This document shows, piece after piece, positions 8,289 to 16,141 of a stretch of DNA of 64,000 bases. The position numbers and the translations under genes are program-made. A model generated the notes under the pieces. That model saw only the letters and a program-made list of their open reading frames with translations, ran no database searches and had not been told where the DNA came from. Position 1 is the stretch's first letter. Each line of letters opens with the position of its first letter. Origin of the DNA: Acidobacteriota bacterium (GTDB lineage: Bacteria; Acidobacteriota; Blastocatellia; Pyrinomonadales; Pyrinomonadaceae); the NCBI GenBank assembly GCA_018269075.1, contig JAFDVJ010000004.1, positions 62,001 to 126,000 of the forward strand, read 5' to 3'.

Positions 8289-9554
8289 ATGACTTTTTCT
8301 TTCAACGCTTCGCTTTCCGGCTTAAATGCTATGTCCAACGCCCTGAGCGTCGTCGGCAACAACATCGCCAACGCCAACACGGTCGGCTTTCGCGGCAGTC
8401 AGATCACCTTTTCGGACGTTTACGCGAACACCTTCGGCGCGCGGCTCAACGGCGCCGGGCTCGCGCTCCAGATCGGTGACGGCGTCCAGACCTCGTCGAT
8501 TCAGACCAATCTTTCGCAGGGCACGCTCAACGAATCGAGCTCGTCGCTCCACACCGCGATCCAGGGCAACGGATTTTTCGTCGTCCGCCAGCGCGACGAC
8601 ACGCTGTCGTACACGCGCGCGGGCGATTTCACGCTCAACAACGAGGGCTACCTGATCACGCCGCGCGGCGACAAGGTGCAGGGCTACGCGGCCGTCGGCG
8701 GCGTCATCACGCCCGGCTCGGCGCTGACCGCGCTCCGCATTCCGATCGGCCAGACGCTCGCCCCGCAGATGACCTCGAGCGCCTCGATGAAGGTCAATCT
8801 CAACTCGCAGGCGACGACCGGCACCGATTTTCACGCGACGATTCAGGTCTACGACTCGCGCGGCACGACGCGCGTGCTCGACATCAAGTTCACGCGGCTG
8901 GCCAACGGCTCGTTCGACGCGACCGCGACGCTCGACGGCGTCGCGACCCAGCTTTCCTCGAACGGCGGCGCATCGGGCGTGGCACCGGTCAATTTCCAGT
9001 TCGATTCGAGCGGCAATCTGCTCAACCCGACGCAGTTTTCGGTTCAGCCCGACCAGACGCAGCTCGGCGGCGCGGTGCTGCCGTCGATCGAGATCAACCT
9101 CCGCGAAACTAATCCGGACGGCTCGCTCGGCGCCTACAACATCGTCTCTTACGCGCGGCCCTCGTCGAATTCGGCCAACAACCAGGACGGTTTCGCGGCC
9201 GGCGAGCTCTCGGGCTCGTCGATCGACCCGAACGGCATCCTGCTGGCGATCTTCTCGAACGGCCAGACGCGGCCGATCGGACAGTACGCGCTCGCGACGT
9301 TCAATTCGTCGGAAGGCCTCTCGCGGCGCGGCGACAACCTCTTCGCCGAGACGCTCGCTTCGAATCAGGCGACCATCGGCGCGCCCGGTTCGGGCGGCCG
9401 CGGGCTCATCGCGGGCGGCTATCTCGAACAGTCTAACGTCAACATTACCAACGAGTTCGTCAAGCTGATCGAGGCCCAGCGCGGCTTCCAGTCGAATTCG
9501 CGGGTGATCACGAGTCTCAACCAGACCTTCCAGGATTTGTTGCAGATCCTCTAA
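8289..9554 (+). CDS. flgE: Flagellar hook protein FlgE
   Basis: FlgE polymerises into the hook. The 421-residue product has the N-terminal rod/hook signature (SLSGLNAMSNALSVVGNNIANANTVGFRGS) split across residues 6-37. The FlgE/FlgG-type region GNGFFVVRQ at about 95 and the C-terminal helical motif (LIEAQRGFQSNSRVIT, NQTFQDLLQIL) are both present. The length fits FlgE rather than FlgF or FlgG, and it follows flgD. A good AAGGAG site (about 8271-8276) precedes the ATG. The stop codon TAA forms the start of a sigma-28-like promoter for motA. Confidence 0.95.
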   Translation: MTFSFNASLSGLNAMSNALSVVGNNIANANTVGFRGSQITFSDVYANTFGARLNGAGLALQIGDGVQTSSIQTNLSQGTLNESSSSLHTAIQGNGFFVVRQRDDTLSYTRAGDFTLNNEGYLITPRGDKVQGYAAVGGVITPGSALTALRIPIGQTLAPQMTSSASMKVNLNSQATTGTDFHATIQVYDSRGTTRVLDIKFTRLANGSFDATATLDGVATQLSSNGGASGVAPVNFQFDSSGNLLNPTQFSVQPDQTQLGGAVLPSIEINLRETNPDGSLGAYNIVSYARPSSNSANNQDGFAAGELSGSSIDPNGILLAIFSNGQTRPIGQYALATFNSSEGLSRRGDNLFAETLASNQATIGAPGSGGRGLIAGGYLEQSNVNITNEFVKLIEAQRGFQSNSRVITSLNQTFQDLLQIL

Positions 9555-9578
9555 AGTTCTGCCCGCTTTTTCCGATAA
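9552..9578 (+). promoter_or_regulatory. Sigma-28 (FliA)-type promoter for motAB
   Basis: TAAAGTTC (9552-9559), an 11-base spacer, and TCCGATAA (9571-9578) match the flagellar sigma-28 consensus TAAAGTTT-N11-GCCGATAA at 14 of 16 positions. It lies 147 bases upstream of motA and shares its first three bases with the flgE stop codon. motAB are late (class 3) genes in the enteric hierarchy, which fits. Confidence 0.7.
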
Positions 9579-9640
9579 GAATAACGGGCGTTGAAAGCTC
9601 GTTTGGATCATAAAGCGTTTTTTACAATCACACAGGCACC

Positions 9641-9685
9641 AACCACAGATAAACGGCTACCCCTTAAACTTGTTTGTCTGTGGTT
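9641..9685 (+). repeat. Hairpin in the motA leader
   Basis: Arms 9641-9654 (AACCACAGATAAAC) and 9672-9685 are complementary with one G-T pair and enclose 17 bases. The CCACAGATAAAC motif resembles intergenic repeats scattered in many bacterial genomes. It would lie in the 5' untranslated RNA of motA. Confidence 0.5.
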
Positions 9686-9725
9686 GATTTTTACCGGAAT
9701 TATTTCTGATTGAACTCGAACCCTT

Positions 9726-10586
9726 ATGTTTATCATTATCGGCATCGTCGTTGTTTTAGGCTGCGTCATCGGCGGCTTCCTGATGATTAACGGCCCTCTC
9801 GGGGCGCTCATCCAGCCGTCGGAATTCGTGGTCATCGGCGGGGCCTGCATCGGCGCCACGATCGCCGCCAACCCGCTCAAATACCTGATGCGGATCCTGG
9901 CCGTGCTGCCCGTCGCGCTGAAAGGCTCGCCCTACAACAAGAACACCTATTCGGAAGTTTTGCGGATGCAGTACGACATTTTCGTCAACTCGAAAAAAGG
10001 CGGTCTGCTCTCGATCGAAGACGATGTCAACAACCCGCTCGCCTCGTCGCTGTTTACGAAATACCCGAGCTTTATCGCCAACCATCACGCCGTCGATTTC
10101 TTCTGCGACGCGATGAAGATGCTCGTCAACGGCGCCTGTTCGCCCGAGGAGCTCGAAATTATGCTCGACGCCGAGCTCGAAACGCACCACGACGAGGCGG
10201 CGATCATCCCGGCGCTGCTCAACCGCGCGTCGGACGCGCTGCCCGGCCTCGGCATCGTCGCCGCGGTGCTCGGCATCGTCGTCACGATGCAGCATCTCGA
10301 CGGCCCGCCGGAAGAGCTCGGCCACCACGTCGGCTCCGCGCTCGTCGGCACGTTTCTCGGCCTGCTGCTCTCTTACGGAATGCTCGCGCCGATCGCCGCG
10401 AACATCGACAACCTCGGGCAGGATGAGAGTAAATACTTTAACTGCATCAAAGCCGGGCTCGTTTCGTTCGCCAACGGCGCGGCCCCGTCGACCGCCGTCG
10501 AATTCGCCCGCAAGACGATCTACAGCTTCGACCGGCCGTCGACCACCGAGCTCGAACCGCTTCTCAAGGAGATCAAGCCGCGTTAG
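9726..10586 (+). CDS. motA: Flagellar stator protein MotA
   Basis: MotA and MotB form the ion-conducting stator. The 286-residue protein has the MotA layout: two N-terminal membrane segments (about 2-22 and 32-50), a large cytoplasmic domain with a conserved charged patch, and two closing segments (about 172-195 and 204-225). GLGIVAAVLGIVVTMQHLDGPPEELG is the signature of the third segment and its loop; LVGTFLGLLLSYGMLAPIA follows. The downstream motB confirms the call. Sequence alone suggests a proton motor, but the coupling ion is not certain. Confidence 0.96.
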   Translation: MFIIIGIVVVLGCVIGGFLMINGPLGALIQPSEFVVIGGACIGATIAANPLKYLMRILAVLPVALKGSPYNKNTYSEVLRMQYDIFVNSKKGGLLSIEDDVNNPLASSLFTKYPSFIANHHAVDFFCDAMKMLVNGACSPEELEIMLDAELETHHDEAAIIPALLNRASDALPGLGIVAAVLGIVVTMQHLDGPPEELGHHVGSALVGTFLGLLLSYGMLAPIAANIDNLGQDESKYFNCIKAGLVSFANGAAPSTAVEFARKTIYSFDRPSTTELEPLLKEIKPR

Positions 10587-10633
10587 CAATCTGAGAGCCA
10601 CCGTCACCGGACGGCCGCGAACCAACTTGTTTT

Positions 10634-11644
10634 ATGGAAAACAAAATCGCCGAAGAAGAACCAAAACCACGACCGCGGATCAAGAAAGCCAAAGGTCACG
10701 GCGGCCATCACGGCGGCGCGTGGAAGGTGGCCTACGCCGACTTCGTGACGGCGATGATGGCGCTGTTCCTCGTTTTGTGGCTCGTTTCGCAGGCCGATAT
10801 GAAACTCAAACAGGCGATCGCCGCCTATTTCCGCTCGCCCGGCGTGTTCGACACGATGCAGGGCGGCATTCTCTCGCAGGCCAAAAAAGTCAGCAAGGAA
10901 CCCGACACGCTGACCTCGAAGGACGACGAACAGGTTCTTTTCAGCATCGCCCAGACGCTCCAGAAAAAATTCGAATCGAGACCGGAATTCGCCAAGATCC
11001 GCGATCGCGTCAAGATCGAAGTGACCGAGGAAGGGCTTAAAATCCAGATCGTCGACAAGGCCGAGCAGGTCTCGTTCCCGTCGGGCAGCGCCAAGCTGAC
11101 GCCCGAAGCCGAAGCGATTCTCAACGAGATCGCGGCGGCGATCTGCGGCCTGCCGAACCAGATCAACATCGGCGGGCACACCGACAGTCGACCCTTCAGC
11201 ACCGACGACAACAACTACACCAACTGGGAGCTCTCGGCCGACCGCGCCAACGCCGCCCGCCGGGTGCTCGAATCGAATTGCGTCAAGCCGGAGCAGATTC
11301 GCCGGATCGTCGGTTACGCCGACACCGAACCGCTCGTCCCGAACGATCCCTTCGCACCCGCCAACCGCCGGATCAGCATCACCGTCCTGCGGCTCGCCGC
11401 GCCGGCGACGACGACCGGCCTGGCGAACGATAAAAACAAAACCGTCGTCGACGACAAGATCGAGAAGGAAAAACAGATTCTCGAAAAATCGAGCCCGCTG
11501 CCCCAGAAAAACGACGCGAACTCCAACAGCTCGAAGATCTCGAATACCGACGAAAAGAAACTGATGAAAACCAAGCTTCAGAACGACGGCGCGGTCGTCG
11601 TCGGCACTCCCGATAAAACTCCTGAAAAACCCCGGGACAAATAA
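10634..11644 (+). CDS. motB: Flagellar stator protein MotB
   Basis: MotB anchors the stator to peptidoglycan and carries the ion-binding aspartate. A His/Gly-rich start (HGGHHGGAWKVAYADF) leads into a single membrane helix. Asp36 (YADFVTAMMALFLVLWLVS) is the predicted ion site. The plug region follows, then an OmpA-like peptidoglycan-binding domain (about 145-255, INIGGHTDSRPF, ELSADRANAARRVLE, NRRISITVL). A disordered Lys/Asn/Asp tail of about 80 residues follows OmpA and is longer than usual. The gene lies 47 bases after motA. Confidence 0.96.
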   Translation: MENKIAEEEPKPRPRIKKAKGHGGHHGGAWKVAYADFVTAMMALFLVLWLVSQADMKLKQAIAAYFRSPGVFDTMQGGILSQAKKVSKEPDTLTSKDDEQVLFSIAQTLQKKFESRPEFAKIRDRVKIEVTEEGLKIQIVDKAEQVSFPSGSAKLTPEAEAILNEIAAAICGLPNQINIGGHTDSRPFSTDDNNYTNWELSADRANAARRVLESNCVKPEQIRRIVGYADTEPLVPNDPFAPANRRISITVLRLAAPATTTGLANDKNKTVVDDKIEKEKQILEKSSPLPQKNDANSNSSKISNTDEKKLMKTKLQNDGAVVVGTPDKTPEKPRDK

Positions 11645-11662
11645 ATCCCGAAGGAACAAACT

Positions 11663-12499
11663 ATGAACATTCGCAAATTTAACCTGACCGGCAACGTGAA
11701 GACGCTCGTCGCGCTTTTTCTGATTCTCTTTCTGAGCCTGACCCTGCTGACGGCCTGCGGTTCGGCCGAATCATCGAGCAAGAAAGACAAATCGAAAAAG
11801 GCCAAAAAAGTCGAGGATGACGAAGAAGACACCGCTCCCGCGACCAAAAAGGAAGCCGAAAACACGAACACCGGCAACAAGACGGCGGACGAAAAAAAGG
11901 AAAAGACCGAAAAGGTCTCGGCCGACGCGCTCTGGGCCGAGCTGATGGCCGGCAATAAGAGATTTATGGCCGGCAAGCATACCGCCGCCAACTATTCGGC
12001 GTCGCGCGTCGCCCTTTCGAAGGGCCAGAAGCCGCAGTTCATCATTCTCGGCTGCGCCGACAGCCGCGTCCCGCCCGAATTCATCTTCGACCGAAACCTC
12101 GGCGAGCTGTTCGTCGTCCGCGACGCCGGCAACATCGCCGACGAGGTCTCGCTCGGCAGTATCGAATACGCCGTCGAGCATCTGCACGCCAAGATGATCG
12201 TCGTCCTCGGCCACGAAAGCTGCGGCGCGGTCGCGGCCGCCGTCTCGGGCGAAAAAATGCCGACCCGCAACCTGTCGGCGATCGTCGATTCGATCACGCC
12301 GGCCTTCGAGGGCTCGAAAGACTGCGTCCTCGGCGACAAGCCGAATATGGCCTGCGTCGAGCTCAACGCCAACCACAGCGCCAAGGATCTGCTCGAAAAG
12401 AGCCCGATCATCAAAAAGGCCGTCGAAGAGGGCGAAGTGGCGATCGTCGCGGCCGTTTACCATTTCGACACGGGAGAGGTAGTGCGCCTTAAAGAATAA
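11663..12499 (+). CDS. Lipoprotein beta-carbonic anhydrase in the motAB operon
   Basis: This protein interconverts CO2 and bicarbonate with release or uptake of a proton. The 278 residues start with a lipoprotein signal (LFLSLTLLTAC, lipidated Cys32), so the enzyme should be membrane-anchored outside the cytoplasm. A Lys/Asp/Glu-rich linker of about 60 residues follows, then a complete beta-class domain. Zinc ligands and active-site dyad are visible: CADSR (Cys131, Asp133, Arg135) and GHESC (His184, Cys187), with FVVRDAGNIA between them. It starts 18 bases after motB with an AAGGA site and ends in a strong terminator, so it is the last gene of the motAB transcript. Exported beta-carbonic anhydrases are known; a place in a flagellar operon is unusual. 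Confidence 0.93.
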   Translation: MNIRKFNLTGNVKTLVALFLILFLSLTLLTACGSAESSSKKDKSKKAKKVEDDEEDTAPATKKEAENTNTGNKTADEKKEKTEKVSADALWAELMAGNKRFMAGKHTAANYSASRVALSKGQKPQFIILGCADSRVPPEFIFDRNLGELFVVRDAGNIADEVSLGSIEYAVEHLHAKMIVVLGHESCGAVAAAVSGEKMPTRNLSAIVDSITPAFEGSKDCVLGDKPNMACVELNANHSAKDLLEKSPIIKKAVEEGEVAIVAAVYHFDTGEVVRLKE

Positions 12500-12529
12500 G
12501 CCTCACCGCCGCCTCGACCAATCGGATCG

Positions 12530-12567
12530 GCCGCACGCCGTCACGGCGTGCGGCTGGTCCTTTTTTT
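12530..12567 (+). terminator. Intrinsic terminator after the carbonic anhydrase
   Basis: An 11-bp perfect GC-rich stem (12530-12540 with 12544-12554, GCCGCACGCCG) with a TCA loop is followed by TGGTCC and a run of seven T. It should end the motAB-carbonic anhydrase transcript and separate it from fliL. Confidence 0.85.
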
Positions 12568-12671
12568 CCGTGGTGTCGAATCGTTGACGCCCTTCGTCAA
12601 AAAAAAGTCGGGAAAACCGATTTATCGCGTTCAAATGAGTTTTTTTCACCGCAAAATCAGGCATTTTCGCG

Positions 12672-12687
12672 TGGCATACATTTCGCA
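12672..12687 (+). promoter_or_regulatory. Sigma-54-like site upstream of fliL
   Basis: TGGCATACATTTCGCA carries GG and GC exactly 10 bases apart, as RpoN promoters require, and keeps TGGCA and the -12 GC (consensus TGGCACG-N4-TTGCA). It ends 24 bases before the fliL start and just ahead of a GGAGGA ribosome site. It is a candidate for driving the second flagellar unit. Confidence 0.4.
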
Positions 12688-12711
12688 ATCGTTTCCGGCG
12701 GAGGAAGCTCT

Positions 12712-13332
12712 ATGTCAGAAACCGATAACAACAATGCCGCCGAAGAAGCCGTCGAAGGCGGCGCTCCACGGAGAAATTTCAAGAAACTGATCATCATCGC
12801 CGTCGTCCTGCTGCTTGTCGGCGGCGGCGGCTTTTACTACTGGCGCAGCCGCTCGGCGGCCGCGACCGAAGCCACCGAAGAAACCGATGCCAAACCAACC
12901 AAAGCCGCCACAGAAAAAAAATCCAAAGCCAAAAAGCCGGTTGACGACTCTGAAGAAGAAGAGGAAGATAGCCCGCCGAAAAAATCGGGGACGCTGAAAT
13001 CCGCGCTGCCGAAGGACGGCGACGTCAAGAAAGTCATCGAGCTGCCGCCCTTTATCGTCAACCTCGCCGATACCGACAACGCCCGCTACCTGCGGATGAC
13101 CGTCAGCCTCGGCGTCGGCGGCGACGACGGCTCCGAAAAACCCGACCAGCTTTTTATGACGCGCGTCCGCAACGCGATGCTCGCCGTTTTATCCGAAAAA
13201 ACCTCGGACGAGATCCTGACCGCCGAGGGCAAGGCCAAGCTGCGCAAGGAATTGCTCAAAGCCGCGCAGGCCGCTTCGGATGAACCGGAAGTCCAGGCCA
13301 TTTACATCACGGATTTCATCGTCCAGCTTTAA
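12712..13332 (+). CDS. fliL: Flagellar basal body-associated protein FliL
   Basis: FliL surrounds the stator and supports torque under load. The 206-residue protein has a short cytoplasmic start, one membrane helix (about 24-43, LIIIAVVLLLVGGGGFYYW), a charged Thr/Lys/Glu linker (about 48-98), and the periplasmic FliL domain (about 105-206). The FliL domain has IELPPFIVNLADTDNARYLRMTVSL, RNAMLAVLSEKTSDEIL and IYITDFIVQL. It begins a new transcription unit after a terminator. In many species fliM follows fliL; here the next gene is fliN. Confidence 0.94.
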   Translation: MSETDNNNAAEEAVEGGAPRRNFKKLIIIAVVLLLVGGGGFYYWRSRSAAATEATEETDAKPTKAATEKKSKAKKPVDDSEEEEEDSPPKKSGTLKSALPKDGDVKKVIELPPFIVNLADTDNARYLRMTVSLGVGGDDGSEKPDQLFMTRVRNAMLAVLSEKTSDEILTAEGKAKLRKELLKAAQAASDEPEVQAIYITDFIVQL

Positions 13333-13338
13333 GATCCA

Positions 13339-13605
13339 ATGAAAAACGAAAACGAAGAAACGATCAATTCGTGGCATCGTTTCCTTGATCTGCCGCTCGA
13401 GCTCTCGGTCGAGCTCGGCCGGACCCGGCTCAAGATCCGCGACATATTGAATCTCGCGCCGTCGAGCATCATCAAGCTCACGCGCTCGACCGGCGAGGGC
13501 GTCGACATCCGCGCCGACAATAAATCGCTGCTCCGCGGCGAGATCGTCGTGCTCGAAGACCGCGCCGGCGTCCGCGTCACCGAAATCGTCAAGGAAGACA
13601 ACTGA
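13339..13605 (+). CDS. fliN: Flagellar motor switch protein FliN (SpoA domain)
   Basis: FliN builds the lower C-ring and helps select export substrates. The product has 88 residues and is essentially one SpoA domain: LPLELSVELGRTRLKIRDIL, LAPSSIIKLTRSTGEGVDI, GEIVVLEDRAGVRVTEIV. There is no extra N-terminal CheC-like domain, so it is neither FliM nor FliY. The gap from fliL is six bases and its stop overlaps the fliO start by one base. No fliM is seen in this window. Confidence 0.93.
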   Translation: MKNENEETINSWHRFLDLPLELSVELGRTRLKIRDILNLAPSSIIKLTRSTGEGVDIRADNKSLLRGEIVVLEDRAGVRVTEIVKEDN

Positions 13606-14183
13606 TGAAACGCTCGAATTTCACGAAACTGATCCTCGGACTCGTCCTGCTGCTCGGCCCGGCCGTCGCCGGCTTCGCGCAGACCGCGCCGGCCGACCCG
13701 CCGGCGACGACCGAACAGACCGAGACGATGGGCGACGACGACCGGCTGCCGTTTATGCAGCACGAACAGTCGCCGCCGATGGCCGAACCCGGTTCGGGCG
13801 GCCTGCTGCTTAAAACCCTCGGCGCGATGCTGCTCGTCGTCGGATTGATCTTCGCCGGCGCGTGGGGCGCGAAAAAACTCGGTTTCGGCAATCAGAAAGC
13901 CGACCCGGCGACCGGCGACGTCGAGCTTCGAATATTAACCTCGGTCGCGGTCGGCAGCGGTCGGACGATCTCGACGGTCCGCTTCGGCGACCGCGTCCTG
14001 CTGGTCGGCTCGACCGCCCAGAACTTCACGCTGCTCGCCGAAGAAAAATCGCCGGCCGACGGCGCGCTGCTCAATTCGCGCTCGGTGGCCGAGCTGCTCG
14101 GCGAAGAACGCCCGACGTTCGCCGCCGAATTCGAACAGGCCGCGGCCCGGCTCGAAATCGAAAACGGAGGTCGGCTCCAATGA
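13605..14183 (+). CDS. fliO: Flagellar biosynthesis protein FliO
   Basis: FliO assists assembly of the FliP ring in the export gate. The 192-residue protein has a cleavable-looking signal (LILGLVLLLGPAVAGFAQT), an acidic periplasmic stretch and one membrane helix (about 65-85, LLLKTLGAMLLVVGLIFAGAW). The cytoplasmic FliO domain has LRILTSVAVGSGRTISTVRFGDRVLLVG. Its position between fliN and fliP is standard, and its end overlaps the fliP start (ATGA). Confidence 0.9.
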   Translation: MKRSNFTKLILGLVLLLGPAVAGFAQTAPADPPATTEQTETMGDDDRLPFMQHEQSPPMAEPGSGGLLLKTLGAMLLVVGLIFAGAWGAKKLGFGNQKADPATGDVELRILTSVAVGSGRTISTVRFGDRVLLVGSTAQNFTLLAEEKSPADGALLNSRSVAELLGEERPTFAAEFEQAAARLEIENGGRLQ

Positions 14184-14938
14184 AAAAACTGCTGCTGCCC
14201 TCGATCGTCTTTCTGGTGCTTTTGATCGGCCCGCTGACGGCCGCCGCCCAGCCGCGTCCGCCGGTGCCGCCGGCCAAACCCGAGGCGACCGTCGATCTCA
14301 ACAAGACCGTCACGAGCTCGACTCCGCTCCAGATCGTCGTCCTGCTGACGCTGCTCAGCTTCATCCCGGCGATTATGATCTCGATGACCTGCTTTACGCG
14401 GCTGATCGTGGTCTTTCACTTTCTCCGGCAGGCGATCGGCACGCAGGAAACGCCGAACAACCAGATTTTGCTGGGGCTCGCGCTCTTTATCACGATCTTC
14501 GTGATGGGCCCGACGCTCAAACAGGTCTACGACATCGCCTACAAACCGATGTCCGACGGCCAGATCACGCAGTCCGAAGCGCTCGAAAAAGGGCTCGGCC
14601 CGCTTCGCGCCTATATGCTCAAACACACCCGGGAAAAGGATCTCGCGCTCTTTCTGCGGCTGTCGAAAAGCCCGCGGCCGGCGACCGCCGACGACGTGCC
14701 GACGACCGCTTTGATCCCGGCCTATATGATCTCGGAGCTGAAGACGGCGTTTCAGATCGGATTCGTCCTGTTTCTGCCGTTTCTGGTCGTCGATCTCGCC
14801 GTTTCGAGCGTCCTGCTGTCGATGGGTATGATGCAGCTCCCGCCGGTCATCGTCTCGATGCCGCTCAAGGTGCTGCTCTTCGTGATGGTCGACGGCTGGT
14901 ACCTGATCGTCGGCTCGCTGGTCAAGAGCGTGATGTAG
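14180..14938 (+). CDS. fliP: Flagellar export gate protein FliP
   Basis: FliP forms the core pentamer of the export channel. The chosen ATG overlaps the fliO stop and gives 252 residues with a signal peptide (LPSIVFLVLLIGPLTAAAQ), the FliP norm. An in-frame upstream extension from 13862 would run through fliO in another frame and is rejected. Conserved segments are LQIVVLLTLLSFIPAIMISM, TCFTRLIVVFHFLRQAIGTQ, TTALIPAYMISELKTAFQIG and DLAVSSVLLSMGMMQLPP. The stop precedes fliQ by 113 bases. Confidence 0.97.
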   Translation: MKKLLLPSIVFLVLLIGPLTAAAQPRPPVPPAKPEATVDLNKTVTSSTPLQIVVLLTLLSFIPAIMISMTCFTRLIVVFHFLRQAIGTQETPNNQILLGLALFITIFVMGPTLKQVYDIAYKPMSDGQITQSEALEKGLGPLRAYMLKHTREKDLALFLRLSKSPRPATADDVPTTALIPAYMISELKTAFQIGFVLFLPFLVVDLAVSSVLLSMGMMQLPPVIVSMPLKVLLFVMVDGWYLIVGSLVKSVM

Positions 14939-15051
14939 CCGGGTTCGCGGCTCGATGCCCCCTGTTCGTCGGTTTTTATGGCTAACCGGCGACCGGCAGC
15001 CGGAAAAAGCTCTCGATTTGAACCGCCAGCGAACGATAAATAAATTTTCAT

Positions 15052-15321
15052 ATGAACGACGCACTGATTACCAACTTGATGCAGAACGCGCTCTCGACGC
15101 TGATGTGGATCGTCGGGCCGATGCTCGCGGCGGCGATCATCATCGGCGTGATCGTCAGCCTTATTCAGACGCTGACCTCGATCCAGGACCAGACCTTTTC
15201 GTTCGCCCCGCGCGTGATCGCGATTTTCGTGATGTTTCTGATCACTTTCCCGTGGATCCTGCGGGTGCTGCTGACGTTCGCGGCCTCGCTGTTCAGCGAT
15301 TTTTCGCCCTATTTGAAGTGA
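15052..15321 (+). CDS. fliQ: Flagellar export gate protein FliQ
   Basis: FliQ wraps the FliP/FliR core of the export gate as a helical hairpin. The 89-residue protein has two membrane helices (about 15-38 and 52-77), and the family pattern AAAIIIGVIVSLIQTLTSIQ and TFSFAPRVIAIFV. The order fliP-fliQ-fliR is canonical. The 113-base gap before it contains a small Pro/Arg-coding stretch but no gene I can support. Confidence 0.96.
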   Translation: MNDALITNLMQNALSTLMWIVGPMLAAAIIIGVIVSLIQTLTSIQDQTFSFAPRVIAIFVMFLITFPWILRVLLTFAASLFSDFSPYLK

Positions 15322-15334
15322 ACACGACAACGCT

Positions 15335-16111
15335 TTGGAACCTTTCGAAATTCCATTACGACCGGTCCTGATCTTTCTCGTCGTCCTCGCGCGGATCGGC
15401 GGGCTGGTTTCCTTCGCGCCGTTCTGGGCGCACAAGGCGGCCAACTTCAAAATCCGCGTGGTGATGGCCCTCGTCCTCACGCTCGCGCTCGCGCCGGTGC
15501 TCGCGGGCCGGATCGAAACGCCGCCCGCCGAAGCTTACGGACTGCTGGTCGTGCTCGCCGGCGAGCTCGTGATCGGTGCGATTATGGGTTTTGTCGGCCG
15601 GCTCGTCTTCAGCGGCCTTGAAACGGCCGCCCATTTTCTGGCGGCGCAGATGGGTTTTTCGCTCGCCGGCACGATCGATCCGTCGACCCAGGCGCAGACG
15701 ACCGCTTTCGGCACGATCGCCCAGATGTTCGGGCTGCTCGTCCTGCTCGGCGCCAACGGCCACCACTGGTTTCTGGCGGCGGCCGTCAAGAGCTTTTCGA
15801 CGACCCCGCCGGGCAGCTTTACTTTTTCGGGCGACCTGCTCGATCTGCTGCTCAGGTTTTCGGCCAACACGCTGGTCGTCGGCGTGACGCTCGCCGCGCC
15901 GGCGATCATCGTTTTGCTGGCGGTCGAGTTCGCGATCGAATTCTTCGGCCGGACGGCCCCGCAGTTTCAGGTCTTCATTCTCGGCTTCCCGCTCAAGATC
16001 GGCGTCGGCCTGTGGATCGTCGGGGCCTCGCTCTATTTTCTGCCGGCCTCGATGCGCGACATTTTATCGCAGATCTATCACGGTCTGATCAAGGCGATGG
16101 GAGCGATGTGA
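15335..16111 (+). CDS. fliR: Flagellar export gate protein FliR (TTG start)
   Basis: FliR completes the FliP5-FliQ4-FliR1 export gate. The 258-residue product has about six hydrophobic segments and the pattern VFLVVLARIGGLVSFAPFW-like at its N-terminus, AAQMGFSLAGTIDPSTQAQ in the middle and LGFPLKIGVGLWIVGASL near the end. Translation begins at TTG, since no ATG or GTG gives the conserved first helix. No good ribosome site is seen and the gap from fliQ is 13 bases, so coupling is likely. Confidence 0.95.
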   Translation: MEPFEIPLRPVLIFLVVLARIGGLVSFAPFWAHKAANFKIRVVMALVLTLALAPVLAGRIETPPAEAYGLLVVLAGELVIGAIMGFVGRLVFSGLETAAHFLAAQMGFSLAGTIDPSTQAQTTAFGTIAQMFGLLVLLGANGHHWFLAAAVKSFSTTPPGSFTFSGDLLDLLLRFSANTLVVGVTLAAPAIIVLLAVEFAIEFFGRTAPQFQVFILGFPLKIGVGLWIVGASLYFLPASMRDILSQIYHGLIKAMGAM

Positions 16112-16141
16112 CCGTTTTGCGCCGCGGCCTTTGATTAATCG

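Noticed and set aside
13862..14179. N-terminal extension of FliP
   Set aside because: It overlaps fliO in another frame; ATG at 14180 gives a normal signal peptide and an ATGA overlap.
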